From Clostridia bacterium (GTDB taxonomy: Bacteria > Bacillota > Clostridia > UMGS1840), in assembly GCA_017625695.1 (NCBI GenBank), contig JAGAKI010000020.1, positions 19,487 to 83,486 of the forward strand: a stretch of DNA of 64,000 bases. The letters run 5' to 3'. A program made the translations under genes and the position numbers. Each line of letters begins with the position of its first letter. Position 1 is the stretch's first letter. Below the pieces are notes generated by a model, which worked only from the letters and a program-made list of their open reading frames with translations, was not told where the DNA came from and ran no database searches. This document shows positions 1-8,769 of the stretch, one piece after another.

Positions 1-718
1 TCTTTCTCAATCTCCTTTCCAAAAGTTCTACCAGCCAGGTGAAGAACATTACCATCACCAAATAAATTGCAGCAATGGCTAACAGTGGGAACAAACTCTG
101 ATAGGTAATCCCACGGATAATGTTGGCACCACGGGTTAAGTCGGTTACGCCAACGTAGCCTGCAATCGCAGTTTCCTTCAGCAAAACGATGAATTCGTTT
201 GCCAGTGCCGGAAGAATATTTTTAAAGGTTTGAGGAAGCACGATATACCACATGGTCTGCACATAGTTAAGACCTAAAGAGCGGCCTGCTTCTGACTGAC
301 CGCCATCAATACTCATAATACCGCCACGAATGATTTCCGCAACATAAGCACCGGAATTGATACCGAAAGCGATGATACCGCACAGCATCTTATTGTCGGA
401 GCTTGCCATAATAACAAAGAAAATAATCAGAATCTGCACCATGGCAGGTGTGCCTCTGATCACAGTCAGATATACTTTACAAAACCAGTTACCAACCGCA
501 AGAAAACATTTTCCCACCGGATTTTTAATTTCAGTATACTGTTTATCATATGTAGTTCTGACTGCTGCAATGACAACCCCCAAAATAACCCCTAAAATCA
601 GAGCAAAAAAGGTGAGAATAATGGTGTTCTGAATCCCTTCCACCAGATATTTCCAACGGTTATCTTCCACAAATGCAGTAATAAAATCCTTCTGCAGTTT
701 TACAATCCATTCGGGCAT
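1..718 (-). CDS. Amino-acid ABC transporter permease (partial)
   Basis: Membrane permease of a polar amino-acid uptake (PAAT, HisM-type) ABC transporter. The gene runs off the left edge; 239 codons are visible. The start ATG (716-718) follows a GAAAGGAAT ribosome binding site. The protein begins MPEWIVKLQKDF and has several hydrophobic helices. The cytoplasmic EAA-type loop, which contacts the ATPase, is visible around AGRSLGLNYVQTMWYIVLPQ. It lies 111 bp downstream of the binding-protein gene, with a strong hairpin between them. The ATPase is expected just outside the window. The substrate cannot be fixed from sequence. Confidence 0.9.
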   Translation of the reverse strand, partial: MPEWIVKLQKDFITAFVEDNRWKYLVEGIQNTIILTFFALILGVILGVVIAAVRTTYDKQYTEIKNPVGKCFLAVGNWFCKVYLTVIRGTPAMVQILIIFFVIMASSDNKMLCGIIAFGINSGAYVAEIIRGGIMSIDGGQSEAGRSLGLNYVQTMWYIVLPQTFKNILPALANEFIVLLKETAIAGYVGVTDLTRGANIIRGITYQSLFPLLAIAAIYLVMVMFFTWLVELLERRLRK

Positions 719-740
719 TTTAGTAATTCCTTTCAAATAC

Positions 741-779
741 GACAGATGTCAACCGGGAATTCTCCCGGTTGACATTGTC
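741..779 (-). other. Intercistronic hairpin between binding protein and permease genes
   Basis: The core is a perfect 11-bp stem (748-758 with 763-773) and a 4-base loop. It extends to about 17 bp with one bulged base. No clear U-run follows on the minus strand. It is therefore more likely an mRNA-stabilising or processing hairpin than a full terminator. Such a hairpin would let the binding protein be made in excess over the permease. Confidence 0.6.
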
Positions 780-829
780 TGAAAATAAAAGCTTAAAAAT
801 TGGTATGTATTCAGCCTTCGGAATACAAA

Positions 830-1588
830 TTATTCAGCAGGAATGTATTTTTCAACGATAGTTTTTACAGTACCGTCTGCAATCAGTTCGCCTAATGCTT
901 TATCGATGTCTGCTTTTAATTCCGGAGTATCTTTGGAAATTGCAGCAGCGTAATCTTCGGTGATGTATTCAGTATCTAAGATTTTTAAGCCGGGATTATT
1001 CTGAACGAATACTTTTGCAGGTTCGTTGTCGATAACTACACAATCAACTTTATCGGTGTTTAAAGCCATAACAGCATCAGCACCTTTGTTGTAACGTTCT
1101 ACGGTACCCAACCCTTCGTCTTCGATATCCCAGGTACAGTACAAATCACCGGTGGTAGCCAGCTGAACACCGATTTTGGTGTTTGCGCCTTCTTTAAACA
1201 AATCGTCTGCAGTAGTGATAGCAGAATCTTCTTTTACAATGATTACCTGAACGCCGGTTGCATAGGTCTGAGTGAAATCAACCTGTTCTTTTCTTTCGTC
1301 AGTAACGGTCATACCAGCCATAACGAAATCGTATTTGCCAGTCTGAACGCCGGGAATCAGAGAATCAAAATCAACGTTTTCGATTTTTAATTCTTTGCCC
1401 AGTTTGGTTGCGATTGCCTGTGCAATTTCAGCATCGATACCAACGATTTTGCCGTCTTCCATATACTCATAGGGAGGGAATTCTGCGTTGGTAGCCATAG
1501 TTAAGGTATTGTCTTCAGTTTTGCCGCAGCCTGCAAATAAGGTAAGAACCAGAGCTGCAACTAAGGTAAGTAAAAGCGCTTTTTTCAT
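830..1588 (-). CDS. Amino-acid ABC transporter substrate-binding lipoprotein
   Basis: Extracytoplasmic solute-binding protein (SBP family 3, 252 aa) for polar amino acids. It has a lipoprotein signal: a basic start (MKKALLL), a hydrophobic core and a lipobox LFAGC with the lipidated Cys at residue 21. The mature part has the typical FPPYEY motif near the ligand pocket and the DFDSLIPGVQTGKYD segment of the family. ATG 1588 is chosen over a longer frame because GAGGAGGAG sits just upstream and the signal peptide then starts correctly. First gene of an operon with the permease. The ligand is not determinable here. Confidence 0.9.
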   Translation of the reverse strand: MKKALLLTLVAALVLTLFAGCGKTEDNTLTMATNAEFPPYEYMEDGKIVGIDAEIAQAIATKLGKELKIENVDFDSLIPGVQTGKYDFVMAGMTVTDERKEQVDFTQTYATGVQVIIVKEDSAITTADDLFKEGANTKIGVQLATTGDLYCTWDIEDEGLGTVERYNKGADAVMALNTDKVDCVVIDNEPAKVFVQNNPGLKILDTEYITEDYAAAISKDTPELKADIDKALGELIADGTVKTIVEKYIPAE

Positions 1589-1625
1589 GATTAACTCCTC
1601 CTCGCACATTTCGTGCAATATAGAT

Positions 1626-1650
1626 TTTCTATAATAGTATACTATAGAAA
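1626..1650. promoter_or_regulatory. Inverted repeat upstream of binding-protein gene
   Basis: Arms TTTCTATA (1626-1633) and TATAGAAA (1643-1650) flank a short palindrome around GTATAC. It lies 38-62 bases upstream of the start codon, inside the only non-coding stretch that can hold the promoter. A loose -35/-10 pair on the minus strand overlaps it, so it could be an operator or simply an AT-rich promoter core. Confidence 0.35.
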
Positions 1651-1741
1651 CAACAATTTTTCAATAGATTTCTGAAAATTTATTCTTTTTTTTGCATTTT
1701 TATTACATTTGCATAAGGAAATCAAAGGTTTTTTCTCCGGA

Positions 1742-2635
1742 CTACAGTACGATTTTCACCGAGGAAGCATATTCCGACGGTGTCATTTGTGTCATCTGCT
1801 TGAACTGTTTGGAAAAATAATGAATACTGTCATATCCCAAAACCCCCGCAATTTGCGTAAAATTATAGTTATCTTCCCGAATCAGCATTTTCGCACGTTC
1901 AATTTTCAAAAAATTAAAATACTGCATTACCCCCATTCCGGTTTTCTCTTTGAACAGGATTTTCAGGCTGGTACTGCTGGTTTTAGAATATTTCAACACC
2001 TCCGGAAAGGTCAATGGATTTCCGATATTTTCATTCAAAAACTCGATAACATCCTCTACAATATCATTATCCATCCGTTCTTTCAGTACAGAAAGAGAAG
2101 CTTTCTGTACATTGGAAATCATATTGTTTCGATACAGAGAAAGCAAAAACTGCTGTAAATACAACAGAAGCATCTGCTCTGCCCCGAAAAAGGATTCTTC
2201 TTTGCGAAGAAGTCCCGCAGTCATCGGGTCATTCAGCGGTGTAGAAAAAGCTTTGGTGCTTTCTTTGATAATGGAGGACAACAGATTCTTTTCGTCCTTA
2301 GTAACATGAAAGACTTTGTTTTTGAAAAACTGCATCGCCTTGGAATGGCACTCAAAAGAAACAATGGCAATGTTGGGAGCAATGACCCCATTGGAAAACA
2401 CATTGTGAAACTCGTTGGGCTGATGAAAAATGACTTCTCCCTGCCGCAGACGGTGGGTTGTGTCTCCCGCAATCACATTGATTTCCCCTTTATCTACATA
2501 CAAAAATTCCCAGAAGTCGTGTTGTTCTCCCGTGAATTTAAAATCCTTGCTGTATTCCAGATAATGGACAGTTACCAGATGCCGAATCACAAATTCTTCT
2601 TTCAGCTTGGTTTTTTTATATTGAATTTCTTTCAA
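1742..2635 (-). CDS. AraC-family transcriptional regulator
   Basis: A 297-aa regulator with an N-terminal cupin-like sensor domain (residues about 30-110, HDFWEFLYVDKGE and the GEVIFHQPNEFH segment). The C-terminal AraC/XylS double helix-turn-helix occupies about 190-290, with IAGVLGYDSIHYFSKQFKQ as the second HTH. The predicted start is TTG at 2635, preceded by GAGAGGAA. The third gene of a minus-strand group with the esterase and maf, 27 bp after maf. The effector is unknown. AraC proteins with this cupin usually respond to sugars or related small molecules (family knowledge). Confidence 0.85.
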   Translation of the reverse strand: MKEIQYKKTKLKEEFVIRHLVTVHYLEYSKDFKFTGEQHDFWEFLYVDKGEINVIAGDTTHRLRQGEVIFHQPNEFHNVFSNGVIAPNIAIVSFECHSKAMQFFKNKVFHVTKDEKNLLSSIIKESTKAFSTPLNDPMTAGLLRKEESFFGAEQMLLLYLQQFLLSLYRNNMISNVQKASLSVLKERMDNDIVEDVIEFLNENIGNPLTFPEVLKYSKTSSTSLKILFKEKTGMGVMQYFNFLKIERAKMLIREDNYNFTQIAGVLGYDSIHYFSKQFKQMTQMTPSEYASSVKIVL

Positions 2636-2662
2636 AAAAATTCCTCTCCCATCTGCTTTGGA

Positions 2663-3244
2663 TTAGGGCTTCAGCCAGGGAAGTATTGCTGTTACGGGAA
2701 GTCCAACCACATTGTCGAAATCGCCCTCAATAGATTCCACAAATTTTGAAGCAATTCCTTGAATCGCATAGCTTCCGGCTTTGTCGAAGGGTTCTTTTGT
2801 GGCAATATATTCTAAAATTTCTTCCCGGGTTAAAGGTTTGAAATACACCTTGGTTTCACATACAATGGATTGATAGGAAATCTCGCTCTCCCTCACTTTG
2901 GCAAGGGTGACACCCGTAAATACGCTGTGAGCTTTTGCACTTAATTGAGAAAGCATTAAAAAAGCATCTTCAGCGTCCTTGGGCTTTCCGAAAATTTCAT
3001 TTTCCAATGCTACCACCGTATCAGCCGCTATGATCAAAACTTCTTCGCTTATAAAATGCTCTGCAGCACTTTTCGCCTTTCGTAAAGACAGTTCTTCCAC
3101 CAGTTCTTTGGGTGACAAAGGCTCCTTGACTGTTTCATCACAATCGGTCACAAACACCGAAAAGTCAATCCCGTGCTTTTGTAACAGTTCTTTCCGCCTG
3201 GGAGACTGCGATGCTAAAATAATAGTTTGTTTCTTTGATTTCAT
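2663..3244 (-). CDS. maf: Maf-family nucleotide pyrophosphatase
   Basis: Maf/YhdE house-cleaning nucleoside triphosphate pyrophosphatase (193 aa). It hydrolyses non-canonical or modified nucleotides to monophosphates. Seen: the N-terminal signature LASQSPRRKELL, the catalytic-region VTDCDET, the AADTVV motif (conserved Asp), GKPKD, and SYAIQGIASKFV near the C-terminus. ATG 3244 is preferred to the ATG four codons upstream because GGAG lies six bases before it. It sits between an esterase gene (36-bp gap) and an AraC regulator. Confidence 0.9.
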   Translation of the reverse strand: MKSKKQTIILASQSPRRKELLQKHGIDFSVFVTDCDETVKEPLSPKELVEELSLRKAKSAAEHFISEEVLIIAADTVVALENEIFGKPKDAEDAFLMLSQLSAKAHSVFTGVTLAKVRESEISYQSIVCETKVYFKPLTREEILEYIATKEPFDKAGSYAIQGIASKFVESIEGDFDNVVGLPVTAILPWLKP

Positions 3245-3280
3245 TTTTTTCTCCATCTGCTGTATGTATAGACAAATAAT

Positions 3281-4042
3281 TTATTCAAACATCCATTTTA
3301 ATACATACTGAATATACTCATCCCAGAACGTCCAGCAATGGGTGCCGGAGGATTCCCGATAGGTATAGTCAAAGTCAAGCGTTTCAAATTTTTTGCGAAG
3401 CTCTGCATTGCCCTCATATAAAAAGTCCTCGGTACCAACACCCATATATACACGGGGTTTTACCGCAAGTTTGTTGGTTTCTTCTGCGATACAGAACAAA
3501 TCCTCGGAATCAGGTATCTGAGGATTTTCCCCGAAAACAGGAATCATAATATCGGGGCATCCACTGGTCCAGCCACGGATATCCGCTACCGAAGAAAGCC
3601 CTGCACAGGCAGTATACCGCTGAGGATTTTTCAAGCCGATTTTCAATGCACCGTAACCGCCCATAGAAAGACCTGCAATAAAATTATTTTCTCTTTTCTG
3701 AGAAATGCCGAAAAATTCTTCCATCAGACGGGGCAGCTCTTCACTAATGTATGTATAATATTTTTCACCGTATTTCATATCGGTATAGAACCCCTTTCCG
3801 CCAAAGGGCATAACGACACAGATCCCGTAGTCATCTGCATAACGTTCAATGGAAGTACGGCGAAGCCAGATAGAATGGTCATCACTTAAGCCATGAAGCA
3901 AATACAGACATTTATATTCTGAATTCCCTGCTTTAGCGGTTACTCCGATTTGTCCTTGTGTGCTTCTCTGAGGCATAAAAACGTTTACGGTTGTTTGAAA
4001 TCCTAAAGATTCACTATAAAAATTTGCTTCAAAAAATGCCAT
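3281..4042 (-). CDS. Esterase of the tributyrin esterase / esterase D type
   Basis: Alpha/beta-hydrolase (253 aa) of the esterase D/EstA group. Seen: the nucleophile elbow GLSMGG (Ser in GxSxG), the oxyanion-region YLLHGLSDDHSIW, and a C-terminal SGTHCWTFWDEYI carrying the likely catalytic His. There is no signal peptide, so it is cytoplasmic. Family members cleave short-chain acyl esters, including acetylated sugars or S-formylglutathione; which applies here is open. The start has an AGGAG site at a good distance. First gene of the esterase-maf-araC group. Confidence 0.85.
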   Translation of the reverse strand: MAFFEANFYSESLGFQTTVNVFMPQRSTQGQIGVTAKAGNSEYKCLYLLHGLSDDHSIWLRRTSIERYADDYGICVVMPFGGKGFYTDMKYGEKYYTYISEELPRLMEEFFGISQKRENNFIAGLSMGGYGALKIGLKNPQRYTACAGLSSVADIRGWTSGCPDIMIPVFGENPQIPDSEDLFCIAEETNKLAVKPRVYMGVGTEDFLYEGNAELRKKFETLDFDYTYRESSGTHCWTFWDEYIQYVLKWMFE

Positions 4043-4182
4043 GATTTCATTCTCCTGTCTAATAAAAATATGATATAAATTATGAATTGCAACGATAGCA
4101 TCGTTACGCCCATTCTACCACGATTTGTCAAAAAAGTCAATAAAATTTATCTTTTCAGACAAGAAAAAAACAAAGACAACCT

Positions 4183-4212
4183 GTCATAATTGAGGACAGC
4201 CTCTCATAAAGA
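4183..4212 (+). promoter_or_regulatory. Sigma-E-like promoter of the spoIIIA operon
   Basis: GTCATAAT (4183-4190) and CATAAAGA (4205-4212) are separated by 14 bases. This fits the mother-cell sigma-E pattern (GTCATATT / CATACAAT-like). The match is partial, but position, spacing and the known sigma-E control of spoIIIA in Bacillus all agree. Confidence 0.6.
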
Positions 4213-4239
4213 TATAAAAAACAAGCGAGGTGTTTTTTG

Positions 4240-5118
4240 ATGAGCATTTCTCTTCCCAAATTACAAAAGCTGTTCCCCCCACCGCTGATATCCTATCTCT
4301 CGGAACAAACCGAAGAAATCCGTTTCCGAAGAAATCAGAATATCATGATAAGAGAATCGAAAAAAGAAATAATTACCCCTATTATCTGCGACAAGTTTTT
4401 ATTGGAGGACCTGCTTGACAAGCTGACCAAAAGTTCGTTATACACTTGCTTTGACAGTATCTCCCAAGGGTTTCTGACGGTGGAAGGCGGACATCGGGCA
4501 GGAATTTCCGGAACAGGAGTATATGAAAACGGACGGCTTTGCCACGTAAAGGATATTTCCTCAGTGAATTTCCGGATTGCCCACGAAACAAAAGGCTGTG
4601 CAGAACAATTGTTTCAGAAACTGATTTTGGGATATCGGATTCCCGGGATTTTACTGATTTCTCCCCCCGGATGCGGAAAAACAACCTTACTTCGAGATTT
4701 GATCCGTCTTTGCTCCAACCGGATTCCCGGAATCCGGGTCGCTGTGGTGGATGAACGAAGTGAAATCGCCGGTATCCACTTGGGAGAAGCTCAAAACGAC
4801 TTAGGCAAGCGGTGCGATATTTTAAACGGTTATACCAAAGCTGACGGAATCCGCCACGCAGTCCGTTCCCTGTCGCCGGATGTAATTGCGGTGGACGAAA
4901 TCGGCACAGCAACGGATGAAGAAAGTCTGCTGTATGCACTGCACGCCGGAGTCACGGTATTGGCGACCGTTCACGGAAATGAAACCGGAGAATTCCGGAA
5001 GAATATCCGTCGGCTAACACAGGAAGGGGCTTTTGACTATTATGTTTATCTTTCAGACAGAAACCCTGTTGACCGTGTGGAGAAAATCGTCAAAGTAAAG
5101 GATGGAGGCAATGTTTAG
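4240..5118 (+). CDS. spoIIIAA: Stage III sporulation protein AA (ATPase)
   Basis: Cytoplasmic ATPase of the SpoIIIA-SpoIIQ channel that links mother cell and forespore, related to secretion ATPases (292 aa). Walker A is SPPGCGKTTL at residues 141-150; VIAVDEIG is the Walker B-type region, and ATVHG is a sensor motif. The ATG at 4240 is chosen over the upstream TTG because GAGGTG lies eight bases away. Its stop is TAG, and it overlaps spoIIIAB by 17 bp. First gene of the eight-gene operon. Confidence 0.97.
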   Translation: MSISLPKLQKLFPPPLISYLSEQTEEIRFRRNQNIMIRESKKEIITPIICDKFLLEDLLDKLTKSSLYTCFDSISQGFLTVEGGHRAGISGTGVYENGRLCHVKDISSVNFRIAHETKGCAEQLFQKLILGYRIPGILLISPPGCGKTTLLRDLIRLCSNRIPGIRVAVVDERSEIAGIHLGEAQNDLGKRCDILNGYTKADGIRHAVRSLSPDVIAVDEIGTATDEESLLYALHAGVTVLATVHGNETGEFRKNIRRLTQEGAFDYYVYLSDRNPVDRVEKIVKVKDGGNV

Positions 5119-5605
5119 TATACTGGGAATGATACTGATTCTGGCGGGAGATGTTCTGCTGTCCGGCTACTGTTGTAAAGAACGGAAGAAAAAGTTGGAC
5201 TGCCTTTTTGAAATGACGCTGTATCTTCGGGAAATTACCTGTATGATATATGACTTTAAGCTCCCCTTAGAAGATGCCATGCAACGGCAATCCAATACGG
5301 GAACGTGGTCCCGCTTTTTGTGGGAGTACATAACAAACAACCCGGAAAAAGGCATCCGGACTTCTCTTTTGGAAGGGCTGCAACTTCTCCCCTTGCCCGA
5401 AGAAGATGCCAAAAACAATCTGGCCGAATATTTCAGACAGCTTGGCAAATCGCCGAAAGAACAAACCGCAGAACACTACAAAAGTGTAGCCGGGCAATTA
5501 GAACAACTGTATCATATGAAAAAAGAAGAATACAAAAAACAAAACCGACTGTCGGCAGGAGCTGTGTATGCAATCAGTCTTGCCGCCGCAATACTGTTAT
5601 GGTAA
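5102..5605 (+). CDS. spoIIIAB: Stage III sporulation protein AB
   Basis: Membrane-anchored SpoIIIAB (167 aa, near the usual ~170). It has an N-terminal transmembrane helix (FSILGMILILAGDVLLSGY), a helical soluble middle, and a C-terminal hydrophobic segment (AGAVYAISLAAAILLW). It resembles GspF-type secretion membrane proteins in the family literature. It overlaps spoIIIAA. An in-frame ATG at 5111 is an alternative start. Confidence 0.93.
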   Translation: MEAMFSILGMILILAGDVLLSGYCCKERKKKLDCLFEMTLYLREITCMIYDFKLPLEDAMQRQSNTGTWSRFLWEYITNNPEKGIRTSLLEGLQLLPLPEEDAKNNLAEYFRQLGKSPKEQTAEHYKSVAGQLEQLYHMKKEEYKKQNRLSAGAVYAISLAAAILLW

Positions 5606-5618
5606 GAGGGATATTTCA

Positions 5619-5813
5619 ATGAATGTAGAACTGATTTTTAAAATCGCCGCTATCGGTATCATTGTGGCAATCTTAAACCAACTGCTTGCAAAATCCGGAC
5701 GTGACGAACAAGCTACCATGGTAACCCTTGCGGGACTTGTAGTAGTTTTGGTGGTCATTGTGAAAGAAATTGCCTATTTATTTGACACCATTAAATCTCT
5801 GTTTAACTTTTAG
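5619..5813 (+). CDS. spoIIIAC: Stage III sporulation protein AC
   Basis: Small membrane protein of 64 aa with two hydrophobic helices around the conserved LAKSGRDEQATM loop, typical of SpoIIIAC (usually 65-68 aa). The ATG at 5619 follows AGAGGG at good spacing; upstream in-frame codons belong to the spoIIIAB end. Stop codon TAG. It works with SpoIIIAD in the membrane part of the feeding-tube complex. Confidence 0.95.
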   Translation: MNVELIFKIAAIGIIVAILNQLLAKSGRDEQATMVTLAGLVVVLVVIVKEIAYLFDTIKSLFNF

Positions 5814-5824
5814 GGAGGAGTCAA

Positions 5825-6211
5825 ATGGAACTTATTGCAAAAATTATGGGAATTGCAGTCATCGGTGCCATGCTGGCAGTTTTTCTAAAGGAAAAAACAC
5901 CGCAGTTTTCCATGGCAGTATCTCTGGTCACGGGAATTCTCATTTTCACGCTGATTGCCGCCAGACTGGAATCGGTCATCTCACAAGTCAAAACAATGAT
6001 TGCCGACGTGGGAATGGAAGCTGAAACCGTGAATCTGGTATTAAAAATTTGCGGACTGGGAATGATAGCCGAATTCTTTTGCAATCTGATTGCGGATGCA
6101 GGTGAGGTTGCCATTGCAAAAAAGGCAGAACTTTCAGCAAAAGTGGTAATGTTTCTAATGATTCTTCCACTGATGGGAAAGGTTGTGAACACGGTATGGT
6201 CGCTGTTTTAG
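5825..6211 (+). CDS. spoIIIAD: Stage III sporulation protein AD
   Basis: Membrane protein of 128 aa (about 130 is usual), with helices at about 5-20, 28-48, 65-95 and 105-125. It carries the conserved MGIAVIGAMLAVFLKEKTP start of SpoIIIAD. GGGAGGAG precedes the ATG. Stop codon TAG. Its end overlaps the start of spoIIIAE by 16 bp. Confidence 0.95.
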   Translation: MELIAKIMGIAVIGAMLAVFLKEKTPQFSMAVSLVTGILIFTLIAARLESVISQVKTMIADVGMEAETVNLVLKICGLGMIAEFFCNLIADAGEVAIAKKAELSAKVVMFLMILPLMGKVVNTVWSLF

Positions 6212-7281
6212 AAAAACACCGGATTGCAAGACTTCAGCACGTGTTTCTTGTCATCATTCTTCTGTTGGTACTTCCGTTTTCTGTCGATGCAAATGAACTA
6301 AAGAATCCAACCGAAGAAATTTTATCTCTGGCAGAAGATAGTGAAACTTATCACCAAAGCTCCGAAGAAAAGCCGTCTCTGGGAACTCTTTGGGAGCAAG
6401 CAGACGACTTATTTTTCAGAGAATTAAAAGCTATGCTTTCCCGTGTGAAACTGTTAGTTGCCATGTTGGTGTTATGGGGTATGAAAAGCTGTATGGACTT
6501 CCCCTTCAGCTTCAATCGGACCGTCACATTAGGGTGTATGGCACCGATCCTGTATCTGACTGGCGAAATTTTTACCGAACTGACCACGGTGGCAACCGAT
6601 ATGATAGAACAGCTATCTCAATTTGTCTATCTGATTATCCCCACTCTGACAGGACTGATCGCCAATGGCGGAAGAGTGTTAAGTTCTGCGAAAAGCACCT
6701 ATTTTATTTTAGGGTTTATGAACGTACTGGTATTTTTGATTGGGCATCTTTTTGTTCCTGCCATTCTGTTATATTTTGTGTGTTCCGTGATGTCTGCCAT
6801 AGTGGAAAAAGACTATTTTTCTGCTTTGAAAAAAGTTCTTTTGTCTGTCAATAAAACCGCATTGCCCCTTTGTATCGGCATTTTTACTACCTTGTTGACC
6901 GTTCTTACCACCGTTTCCAAATCCTCAGATGCACTGACTCTGCAAACGGCAAAAATGGCGTTGGGAAACTGTATTCCTTTTTTGGGAAGTGCACTGTCCG
7001 ATTCCGGAGAATATCTGATTCAGACGGTTGCTCAAATCAAGGCACAGGCAGGATTAGCGGGAATTGTGGCGTTATGCTACATATTCCTGGTCCCCATTTT
7101 AAAAATTCTGTCCGGAATTCTGATTTTTAAAGGATTATCCGTTTGTGCCGGATTCTTATGTGAAGATACTGTCACCGAATTTTATGACAATGCCCAGACA
7201 GCACTCGGGATGCTGGCAGGAGTCACGGCAACGGTGTCGGTCATTGCCATTCTTGGCATTATGATTCTGATGGGACTGTAA
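6196..7281 (+). CDS. spoIIIAE: Stage III sporulation protein AE
   Basis: Polytopic membrane component of the SpoIIIA complex, 361 aa. It has an N-terminal signal-like helix (VFLVIILLLVLPFSVDA) and about seven further hydrophobic segments from residue 75 to the end. It is somewhat shorter than the Bacillus protein, mainly at the N-terminus. The start overlaps spoIIIAD. The only Shine-Dalgarno-like sequence (GGGAAAGG) is slightly far, so translation may be coupled. Confidence 0.94.
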   Translation: MVAVLEKHRIARLQHVFLVIILLLVLPFSVDANELKNPTEEILSLAEDSETYHQSSEEKPSLGTLWEQADDLFFRELKAMLSRVKLLVAMLVLWGMKSCMDFPFSFNRTVTLGCMAPILYLTGEIFTELTTVATDMIEQLSQFVYLIIPTLTGLIANGGRVLSSAKSTYFILGFMNVLVFLIGHLFVPAILLYFVCSVMSAIVEKDYFSALKKVLLSVNKTALPLCIGIFTTLLTVLTTVSKSSDALTLQTAKMALGNCIPFLGSALSDSGEYLIQTVAQIKAQAGLAGIVALCYIFLVPILKILSGILIFKGLSVCAGFLCEDTVTEFYDNAQTALGMLAGVTATVSVIAILGIMILMGL

Positions 7282-7295
7282 AAAAGGAGGACTTT

Positions 7296-7733
7296 ATGCT
7301 GCATTTAATTGTAAAACTGAAATCTGTAGTCCTGGTAATTTTAATCTGTGAATTTTTAAAAGAATTGCTTGCCGCTGAAAAATTCAAGCGTTATCTTCAA
7401 TTTGCAGTCAGTCTTTTTCTGTTTGCCTTTTTTCTTTCCGCATTTTTACATACCGATTTTTCACTTCCCCAATTCTCAGAAACCGTTGCTTTCCAACCGG
7501 AAGACAATCTATTGAAAGAGCAATATGAAACACAAATTGCAACTGCTGTTTCCAAGGAGCTTACAAAAAACGGTTTCTCCTATCAGAATGTAACGGTTAC
7601 ATTATCAGATTGCTATGAAATCGAAACCATCCGGATTGTTTCGGATGCTGACCCTGAAATCTTTGAATCTCTGTGGAAAGGAGACATCCCCTATGAAGTG
7701 GTACACCCCTCTTTTGAAATTTCTGCCCCGTAA
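7296..7733 (+). CDS. spoIIIAF: Stage III sporulation protein AF
   Basis: A 145-aa protein with two N-terminal transmembrane helices (VVLVILICEFLKELL and FAVSLFLFAFFLSAFL) and a short soluble C-terminal domain that would face the intermembrane space. The Bacillus protein is longer (about 206 aa), so the soluble domain is reduced here. AAAAGGAGG precedes the ATG. The end overlaps spoIIIAG by 41 bp. Confidence 0.88.
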   Translation: MLHLIVKLKSVVLVILICEFLKELLAAEKFKRYLQFAVSLFLFAFFLSAFLHTDFSLPQFSETVAFQPEDNLLKEQYETQIATAVSKELTKNGFSYQNVTVTLSDCYEIETIRIVSDADPEIFESLWKGDIPYEVVHPSFEISAP

Positions 7734-8223
7734 TCTGAAAGACAAAAAAATCAAGCTGATATTGATATTGTTTTTAACAGGTGCGATATTTCTTTTGCTT
7801 CCTCCAAACGAAAAAAAAGAGGAATCTTCCCACGTACAAGTGAATATGATAAATCATCAGGAGCGTACAAAAAAAGAGCTGGAAAAGCTCCTCACCAAGC
7901 TGACAGGAGAAACCGTCAGAATTGTGTTCACCCAAAAAGACAGCGGGGACTTCAGCGTAATCACCGAAGAAAGTCTTTTGGTGGAATCAAACCCGGAAAA
8001 CGGTACCTCTACTTTGCAAAAGGATACCAAACCCATCACCGACAGTAACAAAAATATTATGATAAAAAACCGTCAGCAGCCGGCAATTAAGGGGGTATGT
8101 ATATTTTATTTCGGCACCTATCAGAAAGAAGTGGAAAATCTGCTGTATCGTGCTGCCAAAAGTGCATTGGGAGCAGAGATTCATACTGTAGAAGTGATTT
8201 TTAAACCAAATGAAAGGAATTGA
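7693..8223 (+). CDS. spoIIIAG: Stage III sporulation protein AG
   Basis: SpoIIIAG (176 aa) has one N-terminal transmembrane helix (KLILILFLTGAIFLLLP). It is followed by a soluble domain with the ring-building fold of the family, which oligomerises in the intermembrane space. The C-terminal half (KGVCIFYFGTYQKEVEN, ALGAEIHTVEVI) matches the conserved AEIHRVEVI-type end. ATG 7693 has AAAGGAG eight bases upstream; earlier in-frame ATGs lie inside spoIIIAF and lack sites. Shorter than the Bacillus protein (229 aa). Confidence 0.9.
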   Translation: MKWYTPLLKFLPRNLKDKKIKLILILFLTGAIFLLLPPNEKKEESSHVQVNMINHQERTKKELEKLLTKLTGETVRIVFTQKDSGDFSVITEESLLVESNPENGTSTLQKDTKPITDSNKNIMIKNRQQPAIKGVCIFYFGTYQKEVENLLYRAAKSALGAEIHTVEVIFKPNERN

Positions 8224-8228
8224 TACTT

Positions 8229-8735
8229 ATGCTGTTATTACACAAACGAAAGGTGGCAGCAGTCATCTGTACTGCTCTGCTGGCCACGGCCGGCGTTGTC
8301 AATTACATCAACCATACCGAGTCAGAATCCGTGTCCCTTTCTCTGCCCCCTGCTGATGAAAGCTACGATGAATCTACCAACTATGGAGAAGCCAAATATG
8401 TATCTACAGACATTACCGTAGAGAAAAACCGCAGCGAAGCAGTAGCACTGTTGAAAACTGTTTCAGAAGATGAAAGCGCAGACCCGGTGAAAAAAGCCGA
8501 AGCACAAAGTGAAATCATCCGAATTGCCAAAGATATGGAAAAAGAAGCTGTGGTGAAAGAAATTTTAACAGAAAAAGGATTTTTGGATGTCAGTGTATAC
8601 TTAAACTCACCTCAGGCAACCGTCAGCGTAAAATCTCAGGGATTAACCGATATGCAACTTGCTCAGATTCGTGACACCTTGCGTAAGGATGCCAACATTG
8701 AACCTCAGAATCTGAAAATAATTGAAACAAAATAA
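8229..8735 (+). CDS. spoIIIAH: Stage III sporulation protein AH
   Basis: SpoIIIAH, 168 aa: an N-terminal transmembrane anchor (VAAVICTALLATAGVVNYI), a variable linker (residues 25-60), and a C-terminal YscJ/FliF-like domain with repeats around SEIIRIAKDMEKEA and DTLRKDANIEPQNLKII. In the family this domain binds SpoIIQ across the intermembrane space. ATG 8229 is preferred to the TTG at 8220 because AAAGGA lies ten bases upstream. Last gene of the operon. No classical terminator is visible in the 80 bases after it. Confidence 0.95.
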   Translation: MLLLHKRKVAAVICTALLATAGVVNYINHTESESVSLSLPPADESYDESTNYGEAKYVSTDITVEKNRSEAVALLKTVSEDESADPVKKAEAQSEIIRIAKDMEKEAVVKEILTEKGFLDVSVYLNSPQATVSVKSQGLTDMQLAQIRDTLRKDANIEPQNLKIIETK

Positions 8736-8740
8736 TGACC

Positions 8741-8769
8741 TTGTGATTCTTTTTCCTCTTTGCTACAAT
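8741..8769 (+). promoter_or_regulatory. Sigma-A-type promoter of the portal-like operon
   Basis: TTGTGA (8741-8746), 17-base spacer, TACAAT (8764-8769), 49 bases upstream of the first start codon. It suggests that the three-gene unit downstream is transcribed independently of spoIIIA and in growing cells. Confidence 0.6.
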
